Positions 26,650 to 36,085 of a stretch of 64,000 bases of DNA are shown piece after piece. A program made the translations under genes and the position numbers. Numbering within the stretch: position 1 is the first letter of the stretch; every line of letters starts with the position of its first letter. The notes under the pieces are model-generated. The model worked only from the letters and a program-made list of their open reading frames with translations, was not told the DNA's origin and did not search any database. Source of the stretch: Marinoscillum sp049115815. Its GTDB lineage: Bacteria > Bacteroidota > Bacteroidia > Cytophagales > Cyclobacteriaceae. Location: NCBI GenBank assembly GCA_049115815.1, contig JAGDZO010000007.1, positions 1 to 64,000 on the forward strand. The letters run 5' to 3'.

Positions 26650-27666
26650 TTGAATAGTATGTATAGCTCAAGAATAGCAGGCATTGGCCATTATGTACCT
26701 GAAAATGTAGTAACCAATCATGATTTATCAGCCTTCATGGATACCTCAGATGAATGGATTCAGGAGCGCACCGGCATCAAAGAACGAAGATGGATAGACC
26801 CTAAAACTGATGACATGCCGTCTACCATGGGTACGAAAGCCGCGAAAATTGCTATCAGAAATGCGGGATTAACCCCCGATGATATTGACTTTATCGTATT
26901 CGCTACACTAAGTCCGGATTACTACTTCCCTGGCCCTGGGGTACAAGTACAAGAACAATTGGGCATTAAGGAGATAGGTGCTCTAGATGTCAGAAATCAA
27001 TGTAGCGGTTTTGTGTATGGGCTATCAGTAGCTGATCAATTTGTCAAAACAGGCATGTACAAGAATGTATTGGTCATAGGAAGCGAATACCATTCTGGAG
27101 GACTAGAAAAGAGTACAAGAGGAAGAGGAGTCACAGTTATTTTCGGTGATGGAGCAGGTGCGGTTGTGCTTTCCAGATCAGAGGATACTACCAAGGGAAT
27201 TTTATCCACTCACTTGCACTCAGAAGGTCAGCATGCCAAGGAACTAGCATTAATAGGTCCAGCTACCAATCGATGGGTAGATAAAATAATGGATGAGAAT
27301 GATCCTGAAGATGTGAGCTACTTCCCACATATGAATGGGAATTTTGTTTTCAAACATGCAGTTACCCGCTTTAGCGAAGTGATCATGGAGGCATTGATCA
27401 CCAATGGATTCAAAACTGAAGACATTGATATGCTCATCCCTCATCAAGCAAATTTGAGAATCAGCCAGTTTATTCAGAAGAAAATGGGACTTGGCGATGA
27501 TAATGTATACAATAACATCATGCGTTATGGAAATACCACTGCGGCATCAATTCCGATTGCATTGAGCGAGGCTCACATGGAAGGAAAAATCAAAGAAGGT
27601 GACTTAGTATGTCTTGCTGCGTTTGGTAGCGGATTTACCTGGGCTTCAGCACTCATTCGCTGGTAA
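26650..27666 (+). CDS. 3-oxoacyl-ACP synthase III (FabH-type)
   Basis: This 338-residue thiolase-fold enzyme should start fatty acid synthesis by condensing acetyl-CoA with malonyl-ACP. The catalytic triad is visible as Cys118 (RNQCSGF), His265 (IPHQANLR) and Asn295 (YGNTTAAS). The N-terminal TSDEWIQERTGI block and the GDGAGAVVL loop are also FabH-typical. It is slightly longer than E. coli FabH, with an insertion around residues 205-225 (WVDKIMDENDPED). It could serve a specialised acyl substrate, because many Bacteroidota have more than one KAS III. It is translationally close to the next gene (1-base gap). Confidence 0.88.
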   Translation: MNSMYSSRIAGIGHYVPENVVTNHDLSAFMDTSDEWIQERTGIKERRWIDPKTDDMPSTMGTKAAKIAIRNAGLTPDDIDFIVFATLSPDYYFPGPGVQVQEQLGIKEIGALDVRNQCSGFVYGLSVADQFVKTGMYKNVLVIGSEYHSGGLEKSTRGRGVTVIFGDGAGAVVLSRSEDTTKGILSTHLHSEGQHAKELALIGPATNRWVDKIMDENDPEDVSYFPHMNGNFVFKHAVTRFSEVIMEALITNGFKTEDIDMLIPHQANLRISQFIQKKMGLGDDNVYNNIMRYGNTTAASIPIALSEAHMEGKIKEGDLVCLAAFGSGFTWASALIRW

Positions 27667-27667
27667 T

Positions 27668-28255
27668 ATGAGTGTAACAGATAAGGAGCTTGACATATTG
27701 TGCAATAGCACCTTTCTGTTGCTTAAAAATAGCTTAAGCGAAAAAATCGTTTCCCTGCTTTCTGAAATCGAAAGTGAGTTGCAGCCCATTGTATTGGCCA
27801 ATAAATCACTCTACCCTACCGGAACATATTTCAAAGCTGGTAAAATATCAAAAGGCGAACAGTACAAGGGATTGCCCTACTTTATGCTGGATTATCCGAG
27901 GAAATTTACTCGAGATGAAATCTTTGCATTTAGAACCATGCTCTGGTGGGGACATCATTTTAGTTGCACTCTCCACTTGCAAGGGTCCATATTAACGGAT
28001 AACAGAGAAAAACTCGTCAAAAACATTCTTGATGATGATCAACTTTATTTTTGCATCAATCAATCACCCTGGGAATATGATTATCCTTTGGATAACTATA
28101 TCACTAACAGCGAATTGACTTCCAATAAGCTTAACGAGCAAATAGATCAAAATGGATTTATCAAAATAAGCCGTAAAATACCGATTGAAGCATGGGGTGA
28201 ATATAAGTCCTTCACCAAGACAACTTTAGCCCGATTTTTGAAGTTGATAAAGTAA
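27668..28255 (+). CDS. Conserved hypothetical protein next to FabH
   Basis: This 195-residue protein is not one whose function I recognise. ATG 27668 begins one base after the ketosynthase stop codon, so the two are translationally coupled. The longer frame from 27614 would overlap the ketosynthase. It has no signal peptide or membrane segment. Visible features are GLPYFMLDYPRKFTRDEIFAF, a WWGHHFSCTLHLQG segment and a basic C-terminus (TTLARFLKLIK). It also abuts the following MORN-repeat gene by one base, so the three genes likely form one transcript. Confidence 0.7.
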   Translation: MSVTDKELDILCNSTFLLLKNSLSEKIVSLLSEIESELQPIVLANKSLYPTGTYFKAGKISKGEQYKGLPYFMLDYPRKFTRDEIFAFRTMLWWGHHFSCTLHLQGSILTDNREKLVKNILDDDQLYFCINQSPWEYDYPLDNYITNSELTSNKLNEQIDQNGFIKISRKIPIEAWGEYKSFTKTTLARFLKLIK

Positions 28256-28256
28256 T

Positions 28257-29573
28257 ATGAGACTATTCTTAACTGTCATTTTCGGTACTATTTTTTTCGC
28301 CTGGAGCTATGCGCAGGAATTGAATCCTGAAGAAATGATCTTTGAGACGGATACGCTAGATGATGGTGTCTATGCTGTTCGCTACGAAAATGAAGTCATC
28401 GCGCAGATAGGAAAAGTTCAAAATGGTCTTAAGGTTGGAATCTGGAAGAATTTTCATAGAAATGGACAGCCCAAGGAGTTCGTAGAATACGAGAATGGAC
28501 TTAAAACTGGCCAACAAACCAAATATGACAAGTATGGCAGATTGATTAATCGAAGTAACTTCAAAAATGACATCATCGATGGACTATACGAAGAATTCTA
28601 TGAGAATGGTGTTGTTGCCCTCATTGGAAAATATACCGAAGGTGTGAAGGATAGCACTTGGACCGAAAGAGACCCTGAAGGGGATATAGTATATATCAAA
28701 AATTACCAAAAAGGACAGCTTCATGGATTGCAGCAATACTTCTATGCCATAGGTCGTATTAAGTCTGAAGAGCACTATAACAATGGTGTAGAAATGGGAA
28801 ATTGGACATACTATTACGATAACAGGAAAGTTGCAAAAAAGCTTCGTTTCAAAAATGGGCTGTTAAATGGTCCCTATGCGGAATTCTTTCAGAATGGTAT
28901 GAAAAGCGTAGAGGGCCAATATCTCAACAATCTAAAGACAGGTAAGTGGCTAAGCTTTTACTCCAATGGTCAGCTGTTCTCAATAGGCAATTATGTCGCA
29001 GATGAGCGAGATGGACTCTGGAAGCATTTTGACGAAAAAGGAAACCTGAGCTATGAAGGAAAATACCTCAAAGGTTTGAAAACAGATCAATGGATTTATT
29101 ATTACCCTTCTGGTGAATTGAGCGAAATAGGAAGCTACCTGAGCGATGAAAAAGATGGACTCTGGGGAGCGTTTTATGAAAATCAGCAGCTCAAACAGGA
29201 AACGGCATGGGAAATGGGACGATTAATGGAAGCTTCTCCATTTTTCACTCCAAAAGGAATAGAGTTGGACAAAGGAACCTTAGCTAAGGGGAATGGATTA
29301 GTCTATTTGTACTATGAAGACGGCACTATTGAGTCCGCCTTGACTTACAAAAATGGAGTGCCAAATGGACCAGCCAAATATTATGATGGAAAAGGTAATT
29401 TATTAGCAAAGGGTGAATTTGCAAATGGACTAAAAGAAGGCACATGGAGTGAATTCCTCCGCGGAGGTAAAGTGGAAGCCAAAATGGAATACCAGTCTGG
29501 AGAGCAGATTGGAAACACACTCTATTTTAATAGCAATAACAAACCCATTCGCTTTCTAAACAACTCCGATTAA
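28257..29573 (+). CDS. Exported MORN-repeat (YwqK family) protein
   Basis: This 438-residue protein has a signal peptide (ending FAWSYAQ) and about 15 MORN_2 repeats of roughly 23 residues, such as EFYENGVVALIGKY, HFDEKGNLSYEGKY and YYPSGELSEIGSY. Databases often label this family as YwqK antitoxin, but there is no toxin gene beside it and the export signal argues against a classic antitoxin. A structural or surface-associated role is more likely. It starts one base after the preceding gene. Confidence 0.8.
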   Translation: MRLFLTVIFGTIFFAWSYAQELNPEEMIFETDTLDDGVYAVRYENEVIAQIGKVQNGLKVGIWKNFHRNGQPKEFVEYENGLKTGQQTKYDKYGRLINRSNFKNDIIDGLYEEFYENGVVALIGKYTEGVKDSTWTERDPEGDIVYIKNYQKGQLHGLQQYFYAIGRIKSEEHYNNGVEMGNWTYYYDNRKVAKKLRFKNGLLNGPYAEFFQNGMKSVEGQYLNNLKTGKWLSFYSNGQLFSIGNYVADERDGLWKHFDEKGNLSYEGKYLKGLKTDQWIYYYPSGELSEIGSYLSDEKDGLWGAFYENQQLKQETAWEMGRLMEASPFFTPKGIELDKGTLAKGNGLVYLYYEDGTIESALTYKNGVPNGPAKYYDGKGNLLAKGEFANGLKEGTWSEFLRGGKVEAKMEYQSGEQIGNTLYFNSNNKPIRFLNNSD

Positions 29574-29603
29574 ACAACTCCTCATTTTTATAGTTCTAAG
29601 AAT

Positions 29604-29771
29604 ATGTTCGGACTATTCAAAAAGAAATCAGAGAAGGAGAAACTTCAAGAGCAATACCGCTCTCTAATGGAGCAATCATATAAACTTTCTACATCCAATC
29701 GCCAGCAAAGCGATGCAAAAGCAGCTGAAGCAGACAAGATTCTCAAGCAAATGGATGAGCTAGATAGTTGA
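29604..29771 (+). CDS. Lacal_2735 family small protein
   Basis: This is a 55-residue, highly charged helical protein starting MFGLFKKKSEKEKL and ending KQMDELDS. The MFGLFKKKSE opening, the LMEQSYKLSTSNR middle and the AEADKILKQM end match the Lacal_2735 family of small Bacteroidota proteins with no known function. It lies 30 bases after the MORN-repeat gene. It may form a coiled coil. It is short but convincing because the whole length matches. Confidence 0.8.
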   Translation: MFGLFKKKSEKEKLQEQYRSLMEQSYKLSTSNRQQSDAKAAEADKILKQMDELDS

Positions 29772-29897
29772 GTTCCACATATCATCGACTTTAGAGAAAA
29801 AAACTCTCAAAGATTCAGTTTCCACTTAGGCCTCACAATACCTAAACTGACCGTATTAGTAGCGAGATAAATCACGCAATTAGATTAATTTTCAACT

Positions 29898-30605
29898 ATG
29901 ATTATTAATCTCATCTCCTCTCCTCGCAACATCTCAACGGCGCTCATGTACTCTTTCGCTCAAAGAGCTGATTGCAAAGTAATCGATGAGCCATTCTATG
30001 GATTGTATCTGCTTCAATCTGGTATGGATCACCCGGGTAGGGATGAGATCATAGAGAGCCAGCCTAAGACTGTGGGAGGTGTGATCGAATGGATCAACGA
30101 ATTGCATGCAAGACACACCCATGTATTTGTAAAAAACATGGCGCATCACCTTGTCGAAATGGATACTTCGTTTCTAATGAATTGGAAAAATGTACTCCTT
30201 ATTCGGGATCCAAAGAAGCTTATCACTTCCTTCGCTAAGGTAATTCGCAACCCAACTATGTCTGATATAGGAGTCAGACGTCAAGAAGAATTGGAACAAA
30301 CCTTGAGTAATTTTCAACAATGCCCGATTATTGATTCGGGAGTAATCCTTACCAATCCAAAAGCCATATTGGGCAAATTATGCGAACAGATAGGTATTCC
30401 TTTTGATGAAGCTATGCTTTCTTGGCAGCCTGGCGCCATCCAAGAAGATGGAGTATGGGCAAAGTACTGGTACAAAAATGTGCATGCATCAAATGGTTTT
30501 CAAAAGCCACTAGAGAGAGAAGAACAATTCCCTGAGCATTGTCTATCATTACTTCAGGAATCACAAGAAATTTACCAACGACTCTTTACTAAATCAATCC
30601 AATAA
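29898..30605 (+). CDS. Sulfotransferase-like P-loop protein
   Basis: This 235-residue cytosolic protein has the fold signals of PAPS-dependent sulfotransferases or related P-loop proteins. The N-terminal strand-loop-helix INLISSPRNISTALMYSF has the position of the 5'-phosphosulfate loop, and VLLIRDPKKLITSF resembles the 3'-phosphate binding segment (R-D-P). It is 12 bases upstream of a class IV aminotransferase. Such pairs are often annotated as branched-chain aminotransferase-like, and fused versions exist in eukaryotes. Sulfate transfer is not proven, since the acceptor and PAPS binding cannot be shown from sequence. Confidence 0.72.
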   Translation: MIINLISSPRNISTALMYSFAQRADCKVIDEPFYGLYLLQSGMDHPGRDEIIESQPKTVGGVIEWINELHARHTHVFVKNMAHHLVEMDTSFLMNWKNVLLIRDPKKLITSFAKVIRNPTMSDIGVRRQEELEQTLSNFQQCPIIDSGVILTNPKAILGKLCEQIGIPFDEAMLSWQPGAIQEDGVWAKYWYKNVHASNGFQKPLEREEQFPEHCLSLLQESQEIYQRLFTKSIQ

Positions 30606-30617
30606 ACAGGAAATCCA

Positions 30618-31517
30618 ATGCTTCAAAAATTCAATCCCAAGAACGCCAACATAAAGATATGGGTAGGTGATGGACTAAAAGAAAGGGCTGAAGCCAAAAT
30701 CTCGGTCTTTGACTCCTCTGTGCAAGGTGGAGATGCCGTATGGGAAGGATTAAGATTGTATAAGGAAGGAGTCTTCTGTCTGGATCGGCATCTAAACAGA
30801 ATGTATGAGTCAGCTAAGGCTCTGGCCTTCACAGAGGTACCTGAGAGAGAATTTATCGTAGATGCTATCCGCCAAACATTGAAGGCCAACGACATGACTC
30901 ATGATACGCATATCCGCCTGACTCTAACACGTGGGGAAAAATCAACCTCAGGCATGGACCCAAGAATCAATGATGCCGGGCCTTGTCTGATAGTGCTTGC
31001 TGAATGGAAACCATTGGTCTATGATAATCAAGCAGGGATTCGTGTGATCACAAGTACACAACGAAGAAACAATCCACAGTTTCTTGATAGCAAAATCCAC
31101 CACAATAACCTCCTCAATAACATCATCGCGAAGATTCAAGCCAACTTTGCCAATGTGGATGCTGCTGTGATGCTCGATCATCATGGGTTCGTATCTGAAC
31201 TCAATGACACCAACTTGTTCATGGTAAAAGATGGCAAACTGATGACGCCTTTTGCTGATGCTTGTCTACATGGTATCACAAGGGGATTGGTGATGGAATT
31301 GGCGGAAGCCGAAAAAATCCCTTCAGAAGAACGCAACTTGACTTTGGTGGACTTCTACAATGCTGATGAAGTATTTGCAACTGGCACCATGGGCGAACTC
31401 ACTCCAGTCACCGAGATAGACGGCCGCATCATTGAAAACAAATCAGGGCTACAGGTTCGCGAGCAGCTTCAAGCCGCCTTTAATCATATTATCCCATCAC
31501 TTTGTGAGGCTATCTGA
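30618..31517 (+). CDS. Class IV aminotransferase (branched-chain aminotransferase-like)
   Basis: This 299-residue PLP enzyme belongs to fold type IV (BCAT, D-amino acid aminotransferase, ADC lyase). The Schiff-base lysine is Lys159 in LDSKIHHNNLLNN. VSELNDTNLFMV and ATGTMGELTPVTEIDG are the usual cofactor and phosphate segments. The first 60 residues (VQGGDAVWEGLRLY) are also typical. Because IlvE-type and other specificities are hard to separate by sequence, the substrate is open. It is 12 bases from the sulfotransferase-like gene and 13 bases before rsmE, suggesting an operon. Confidence 0.85.
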   Translation: MLQKFNPKNANIKIWVGDGLKERAEAKISVFDSSVQGGDAVWEGLRLYKEGVFCLDRHLNRMYESAKALAFTEVPEREFIVDAIRQTLKANDMTHDTHIRLTLTRGEKSTSGMDPRINDAGPCLIVLAEWKPLVYDNQAGIRVITSTQRRNNPQFLDSKIHHNNLLNNIIAKIQANFANVDAAVMLDHHGFVSELNDTNLFMVKDGKLMTPFADACLHGITRGLVMELAEAEKIPSEERNLTLVDFYNADEVFATGTMGELTPVTEIDGRIIENKSGLQVREQLQAAFNHIIPSLCEAI

Positions 31518-31530
31518 CGAAATTTGAGCT

Positions 31531-32229
31531 GTGCTATATTTTTATCAACCCAATATTACTCCAAGCAACGCCTATCTTGATGGCGAAGAATACCAGCATT
31601 GCGTTAAGGTATTGCGGAAAAAACCAGGTGATGAAATCGGCATCTTCGATGGAAAAGGGGGACAATTTCATGCAATAATAATCGGCATCAATAAAAAACA
31701 ATGCGAGTTGAAAATCATCTCCGAGACTAAACTCAGCCCAAAGCCTTTCTCAACTCATATTGCCATTGCTCCTACTAAAAATATGGATCGGCTTGAGTGG
31801 TTTGTAGAAAAAGCTTGCGAGCTAGGAGTTGATCAAATCTCACTCATCCTCACCAACAACTGCGAACGTAGAAAAGTAAGGATAGATAGGCTTCAAAAGA
31901 AAGCCATAAGTGCTTTGAAGCAATCAAAAAGTGGTTTTCTGACAGAGATTGTTGATCTAAAACCTGTTAAGCAATTTCTAGAAGACTTAAACGGTACGGA
32001 AAGGTTTATGGCCTTTGTAGAAGATGGGTTGCCCTACCTGAGTAGTCAAATAAATAAAAATAGTAATTGCACCATCATGATTGGGCCTGAGGGTGACTTC
32101 ACACAAGAAGAAGTACAATTGGCCTTGGCCAATAAATTTCAGAAAATCAGCTTAGGTGAAAATGTATTGAGGACTGAGACAGCTGGGCTTATGGCAGCTC
32201 ACGTAGTTAATGTTGCTAATCAATACTGA
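31531..32229 (+). CDS. rsmE: 16S rRNA (uracil-1498-N3) methyltransferase
   Basis: This 232-residue SPOUT methyltransferase modifies U1498 of 16S rRNA using S-adenosylmethionine. The start is GTG 31531 and gives LYFYQPNIT, the family N-terminus. A PUA-like RNA-binding domain spans about residues 1-70. The SPOUT knot is at the C-terminus with MIGPEGDFTQEE and the LGENVLRTETAGL signature. Length is normal. Confidence 0.92.
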   Translation: MLYFYQPNITPSNAYLDGEEYQHCVKVLRKKPGDEIGIFDGKGGQFHAIIIGINKKQCELKIISETKLSPKPFSTHIAIAPTKNMDRLEWFVEKACELGVDQISLILTNNCERRKVRIDRLQKKAISALKQSKSGFLTEIVDLKPVKQFLEDLNGTERFMAFVEDGLPYLSSQINKNSNCTIMIGPEGDFTQEEVQLALANKFQKISLGENVLRTETAGLMAAHVVNVANQY

Positions 32230-32235
32230 CCCGAG

Positions 32236-33111
32236 TTATTGCTTTTGGTAGATGGCTTCTACCTGCAATGTGTCCTGAATGGTATATGAGATATCCATCA
32301 AGGAATCATTGAGAGCGTTGAATGTGAAAGAATTGGTCACTTCACCGCTAAACTCTATCCGTTCAGCAAAATAACCGTCTTCATTGGCAACAATCGCCTC
32401 TCCAAATTCAGTTGAATTCAGATTACAGTTTGAATCGCCTACTAGCTGAGTTACATTCAACGCATCATCAGCCAGTAGTTCTATTCTGAACTGTTTAGCA
32501 TTGGTACAAGTATCCAATCTGGAAGTTGAGATCCCTCCCACTTGCTCCGATAACGCCTGCCATGTAGCGCTACTTCCAATGCTCGTTCCACCAGAAAGGA
32601 TGGCTGAAACTTGTGCGACTAGTCTCGAACTTGGCACTTTTTTCAATCTGGCGATATAGGCCTTATTTGAGAGGGTATATATCACTCTTAGGTTAGATGA
32701 CGTGATCTCTGTAACTATCATGAAGCGATCATTGAGCGTTCCTGTGTTATCCAATATGAGTGAGTCAGTAAACAACAATTCCTCATCATCCTCTGTCAAT
32801 TCTGCACTAGCGTTCAATTCTCCCATCAAAAGAGTGTCATAAAATACGCATTCAGCATCAAATGTCAACGAATAGAAGGCAATAGAATCATCATCTACTT
32901 GATCAAATACCCACCTTATCTCATCATTGCAGCTTGACAAATCTTGATCTACTCCATCAATGCTCATTGAAGTGATTTGCCAAGTGGCGATATCACCGCC
33001 GGTCAGCAGTCGCTCAACCTGATAGCCGTACAAACCCGCTGGATAATACGCCTCATCTTCGCATGCTGAAAGTACAACGCACGCCATTAAGATGTAGATC
33101 AGTTTTTTCAT
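32236..33111 (-). CDS. Lipoprotein of unknown function
   Basis: This 291-residue lipoprotein has the signal LIYILMACVVLSACEDE, with a lipobox Cys. The start overlaps the tex stop by four bases (ATGA), so it is translationally coupled to Tex. The body reads as beta-rich repeats, with TWQITSMSIDG typical of the lipocalin-like or DUF5004-type lipoproteins of Bacteroidota. Four cysteines remain in the mature body. I do not assign a function. The gene is convergent with rsmE, six bases away. Confidence 0.7.
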   Translation of the reverse strand: MKKLIYILMACVVLSACEDEAYYPAGLYGYQVERLLTGGDIATWQITSMSIDGVDQDLSSCNDEIRWVFDQVDDDSIAFYSLTFDAECVFYDTLLMGELNASAELTEDDEELLFTDSLILDNTGTLNDRFMIVTEITSSNLRVIYTLSNKAYIARLKKVPSSRLVAQVSAILSGGTSIGSSATWQALSEQVGGISTSRLDTCTNAKQFRIELLADDALNVTQLVGDSNCNLNSTEFGEAIVANEDGYFAERIEFSGEVTNSFTFNALNDSLMDISYTIQDTLQVEAIYQKQ

Positions 33112-35375
33112 CCTCCAAATTTACCTTTTAATGCGGCAAGTTTCGCCTGCAAGTCACCTTCTGGTGTCTTTTCTTCCCTTCGTTTCTGAGGCTTGGGTTT
33201 GTTAGTCTTATTGGTTGGCTTATTCCTAGGTGCTGGACGACCATTGGGATCAGACTTCATAGACAATGAAATACGCTTTCTTGGTACGTCTACTTCCAAT
33301 ACAGTCACAAGTACTTTTTGCTGTAGCTTGACGACCTTGGCTGGATCCGACACAAAACTATCGGACAGGTGACTCACATGAACCAATCCATCCTGATGTA
33401 CACCTATGTCAACAAATGCTCCGAATTTCGTGATATTCGTCACGATACCTGGCAGCTTCATCCCGGGACTAAGGTCAGATATTGCATGGACATGATCTGC
33501 AAAAGCAAAGGTTTCGAATTGCTCACGAGGATCTCTACCCGGCTTAGCCAATTCCTCAATAATATCTTTTAGTGTAGGCAGTCCTAAGTCTCCAGACACA
33601 TACTTCTTCAAGTCAATTTTAGACCTCAACGAAGCATCACGTACTAAGTCTTCCACAGAACAACCCAAATCCTTAGCCATAGTATTCACAGTGTCATATC
33701 GCTCTGGATGCACTGCACTTTCATCCAAAATATTCTTGGCTCCTTTGATCCTCAAAAAGCCTGCCGCCTGCTCATAGGCTTTATCTCCAAGTCTAGGAAT
33801 GACTTTGAGCTGATTTCTACTTTGAAAAGCCCCGTGTTCATTTCTATAATTCACAATATTCTCCGCCAGTTGGGGACCCAATCCCGACACGTAAGTCAAC
33901 AACTGCTTGCTCGCAGTATTCAACTCTACACCAACTCCGTTTACACAACTCATGACAGTATCGTCAAGTGAATGCTTGAGTGCATTTTGATCTACATCAT
34001 GCTGGTATTGGCCTACGCCAATCGACTTGGCGTCTATTTTCACCAATTCCGCCAAGGGGTCCATCATTCTTCTCCCTATGGAGACTGATCCCCTTACGGT
34101 CAAGTCATAGTCAGCAAATTCTTCACGTGCTACCTCAGATGCGGAGTAAATAGAGGCACCACTTTCATTAACCATGGCTACAATGATGCTCGGTGGTAAT
34201 CCCAAGGTTTTTACAAACTGTTCTGTCTCGCGGCCTGCCGTGCCATTACCAATGGCTATGGCTTCTATCCCGTGCTTCTGACACAGCGCTGCTATGATAG
34301 CACCAGCGGTATGCGTGTCTCGCTGTGGTTCGTGAGGATAAATGGCCGTGTGCTCCAATAGTTTTCCCTGTCGGTCAAGACAAACCACTTTACAACCTGT
34401 CCTAAAGCCTGGATCAATAGCTAAGACAGCTTTCTGGCCCAATGGAGCAGCAAGAAGCAATTGCTTCACATTGTCTACAAATACATTGATAGCCTCCGCA
34501 TCTGCCATTTTTTTACTTTCCAGTCTGGCTTCAGTCTCGATGCTCGGCTTAATCAGACGCTTATAAGCATCTTTGACGGCTATTTCTACCTGAACAGATG
34601 CTTCATTGTTAGTGGTAACAAACTGACGGTTGAGCAGTCCCACGGCGGTTTCTTCAGGCACATAGGTATCCATCATCAATATCCCCTCTTTCTCTCCTCT
34701 CCTAATCGCCAGTAGCCTATGTGATGGGATCCTCTTCAAGGCTTCCTCCCATTCAAAATAGTCCTTGTACTTCTGCCCTTCTTGCTCCTTACCTTTCAAT
34801 ACTTTGGACTGAACCATTCCCTCAGACTTGAACAGTTCCCTGATTTTTTTGCGGGCTTCTGCATCTTCGCTCACCCATTCAGCTATAATATCCCGAGCTC
34901 CATGCAAAGCTGCTTCTGCGTCAGTTACGTCTTTTTCTTCATTGATGTATGAAGATGCTTCCAATGCAGGATCCAATTTGGTCTGTGAGAATATGGCTTT
35001 TGCCAATGGTTCCAGTCCACGCTCTCGAGCCACGGATGCTTTAGTCTTTCTTTTGGGCTTATATGGCAAATAAAGATCTTCCAAGACAGACATATTCTCC
35101 GCACCCTCTATCTTCTTTTTCAACTCAGGTGTGAGCTTTTCCTGTTCCTCTATAGACTTCAGAATAGCCTCTCTACGCTTATCCAGATCTTTCAGCTGAG
35201 TCAACCTATCCCGAACAGCCGCCACCTGCACTTCATCCATCGTGCCGGTGAGTTCTTTCCGATATCTCGAAATAAATGGAACAGTCGCACCCTCCTCCAA
35301 TAGTTTGATTGTCGCCGTAACGTGTCGTGATTGAAGCGATAGCTCCTCTGCTATCTTTACCGAATAATTGATCAT
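33108..35375 (-). CDS. tex: Tex family RNA-binding transcription accessory protein
   Basis: This 755-residue cytosolic protein matches Tex in length and order. It has N-terminal helices (ATVPFISRYRKELTGTMDE), a YqgF-like RNase H fold (AIDPGFRTGCKVVCLD), helix-hairpin-helix segments (LTYVSGLGPQLAENIV), and an S1 domain at about 640-715 (GIVTNITKFGAFVDIG) followed by a basic tail. It binds RNA and is thought to affect transcription and ribosome function. A promoter-like TATTTTTG lies 47 bases upstream. Confidence 0.94.
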   Translation of the reverse strand: MINYSVKIAEELSLQSRHVTATIKLLEEGATVPFISRYRKELTGTMDEVQVAAVRDRLTQLKDLDKRREAILKSIEEQEKLTPELKKKIEGAENMSVLEDLYLPYKPKRKTKASVARERGLEPLAKAIFSQTKLDPALEASSYINEEKDVTDAEAALHGARDIIAEWVSEDAEARKKIRELFKSEGMVQSKVLKGKEQEGQKYKDYFEWEEALKRIPSHRLLAIRRGEKEGILMMDTYVPEETAVGLLNRQFVTTNNEASVQVEIAVKDAYKRLIKPSIETEARLESKKMADAEAINVFVDNVKQLLLAAPLGQKAVLAIDPGFRTGCKVVCLDRQGKLLEHTAIYPHEPQRDTHTAGAIIAALCQKHGIEAIAIGNGTAGRETEQFVKTLGLPPSIIVAMVNESGASIYSASEVAREEFADYDLTVRGSVSIGRRMMDPLAELVKIDAKSIGVGQYQHDVDQNALKHSLDDTVMSCVNGVGVELNTASKQLLTYVSGLGPQLAENIVNYRNEHGAFQSRNQLKVIPRLGDKAYEQAAGFLRIKGAKNILDESAVHPERYDTVNTMAKDLGCSVEDLVRDASLRSKIDLKKYVSGDLGLPTLKDIIEELAKPGRDPREQFETFAFADHVHAISDLSPGMKLPGIVTNITKFGAFVDIGVHQDGLVHVSHLSDSFVSDPAKVVKLQQKVLVTVLEVDVPRKRISLSMKSDPNGRPAPRNKPTNKTNKPKPQKRREEKTPEGDLQAKLAALKGKFGG

Positions 35376-35399
35376 GGATAATTGTTGATTAAGAAATGT

Positions 35400-35429
35400 C
35401 CGACATCTGATAGTCGGGCGCCAAAAATA
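35400..35429 (-). promoter_or_regulatory. tex promoter candidate with leader hairpin
   Basis: The minus strand has TATTTTTG (35429-35422), an exact TAnnTTTG match. At the expected transcript start is CCGAC-8 bases-GTCGG (35417-35400), which could form a 5' hairpin. No -33 TTG was found. Confidence 0.35.
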
Positions 35430-35494
35430 TCATTTCTTAGTTTTTATTCGAAAGTTTTGCGTTCAATAAATCATATTAAATTTTCAGTGAATCA

Positions 35495-36064
35495 ATGAGT
35501 AAAAAAACATACCGCCGAGAGTTGATAGAATGGATGATTTTGGTCACCGTCGGGGTTACGCTATATATGACTGGTTTGCATACTCAATTGATTGGTCAAA
35601 TCCAGCGAGTGGTTCTAGCTACAGGATTCATATCTCCAGATATCAATGAAGAACCACAGGCTGCAGATTTCAATTTTGTATTGACAGATGTCAATGGTGA
35701 TGATCTACCATTCAGCGAGCTCAAGGGAGAAACAATCTTTCTCAACTTTTGGGCTACTTGGTGTCCACCGTGTATTGCTGAAATGCCCGATATCGAGAGC
35801 TTATACCAAAGTGTTGGGGATAGCGTCAGGTTCGTAATGGTCTCTGTAGACAAGGATCAGACAAAAGCCAAGGCATTTGTGGAGCTAAAACGCTATGAGA
35901 TGCCTATCTATTTTGCCAATTCGGGAATACCTAGAGAATTTCAGTCAAGGTCCATTCCCACTACTTTCATTATTTCTCCTTCCGGTAATATTGTTGTCAA
36001 ACAAACTGGAATGGCCCAATACGATACGGATGATTTTATAGAGTTTCTGCTAGCGCTAGATTAA
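35495..36064 (+). CDS. Membrane-anchored TlpA-type thiol-disulfide oxidoreductase
   Basis: This 189-residue periplasmic thioredoxin-fold protein is anchored by an N-terminal membrane segment (MILVTVGVTLYMTGLHT). The active site is WCPPC in NFWATWCPPCIAEMP, with the cis-proline in SIPTTFIIS. TlpA/ResA-like proteins reduce apo-cytochrome c or other periplasmic thiols. The first 50 residues hold only the anchor and a short linker. No cytochrome maturation gene adjoins it here, so its partner is unknown. The next gene starts 21 bases downstream. Confidence 0.88.
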   Translation: MSKKTYRRELIEWMILVTVGVTLYMTGLHTQLIGQIQRVVLATGFISPDINEEPQAADFNFVLTDVNGDDLPFSELKGETIFLNFWATWCPPCIAEMPDIESLYQSVGDSVRFVMVSVDKDQTKAKAFVELKRYEMPIYFANSGIPREFQSRSIPTTFIISPSGNIVVKQTGMAQYDTDDFIEFLLALD

Positions 36065-36085
36065 TCTTTCCGCTACATTTGAAGC

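Noticed and set aside
28257..29573. Calling the MORN-repeat protein a YwqK antitoxin
   Set aside because: It has a signal peptide and no toxin gene next to it, so the label has no support here.
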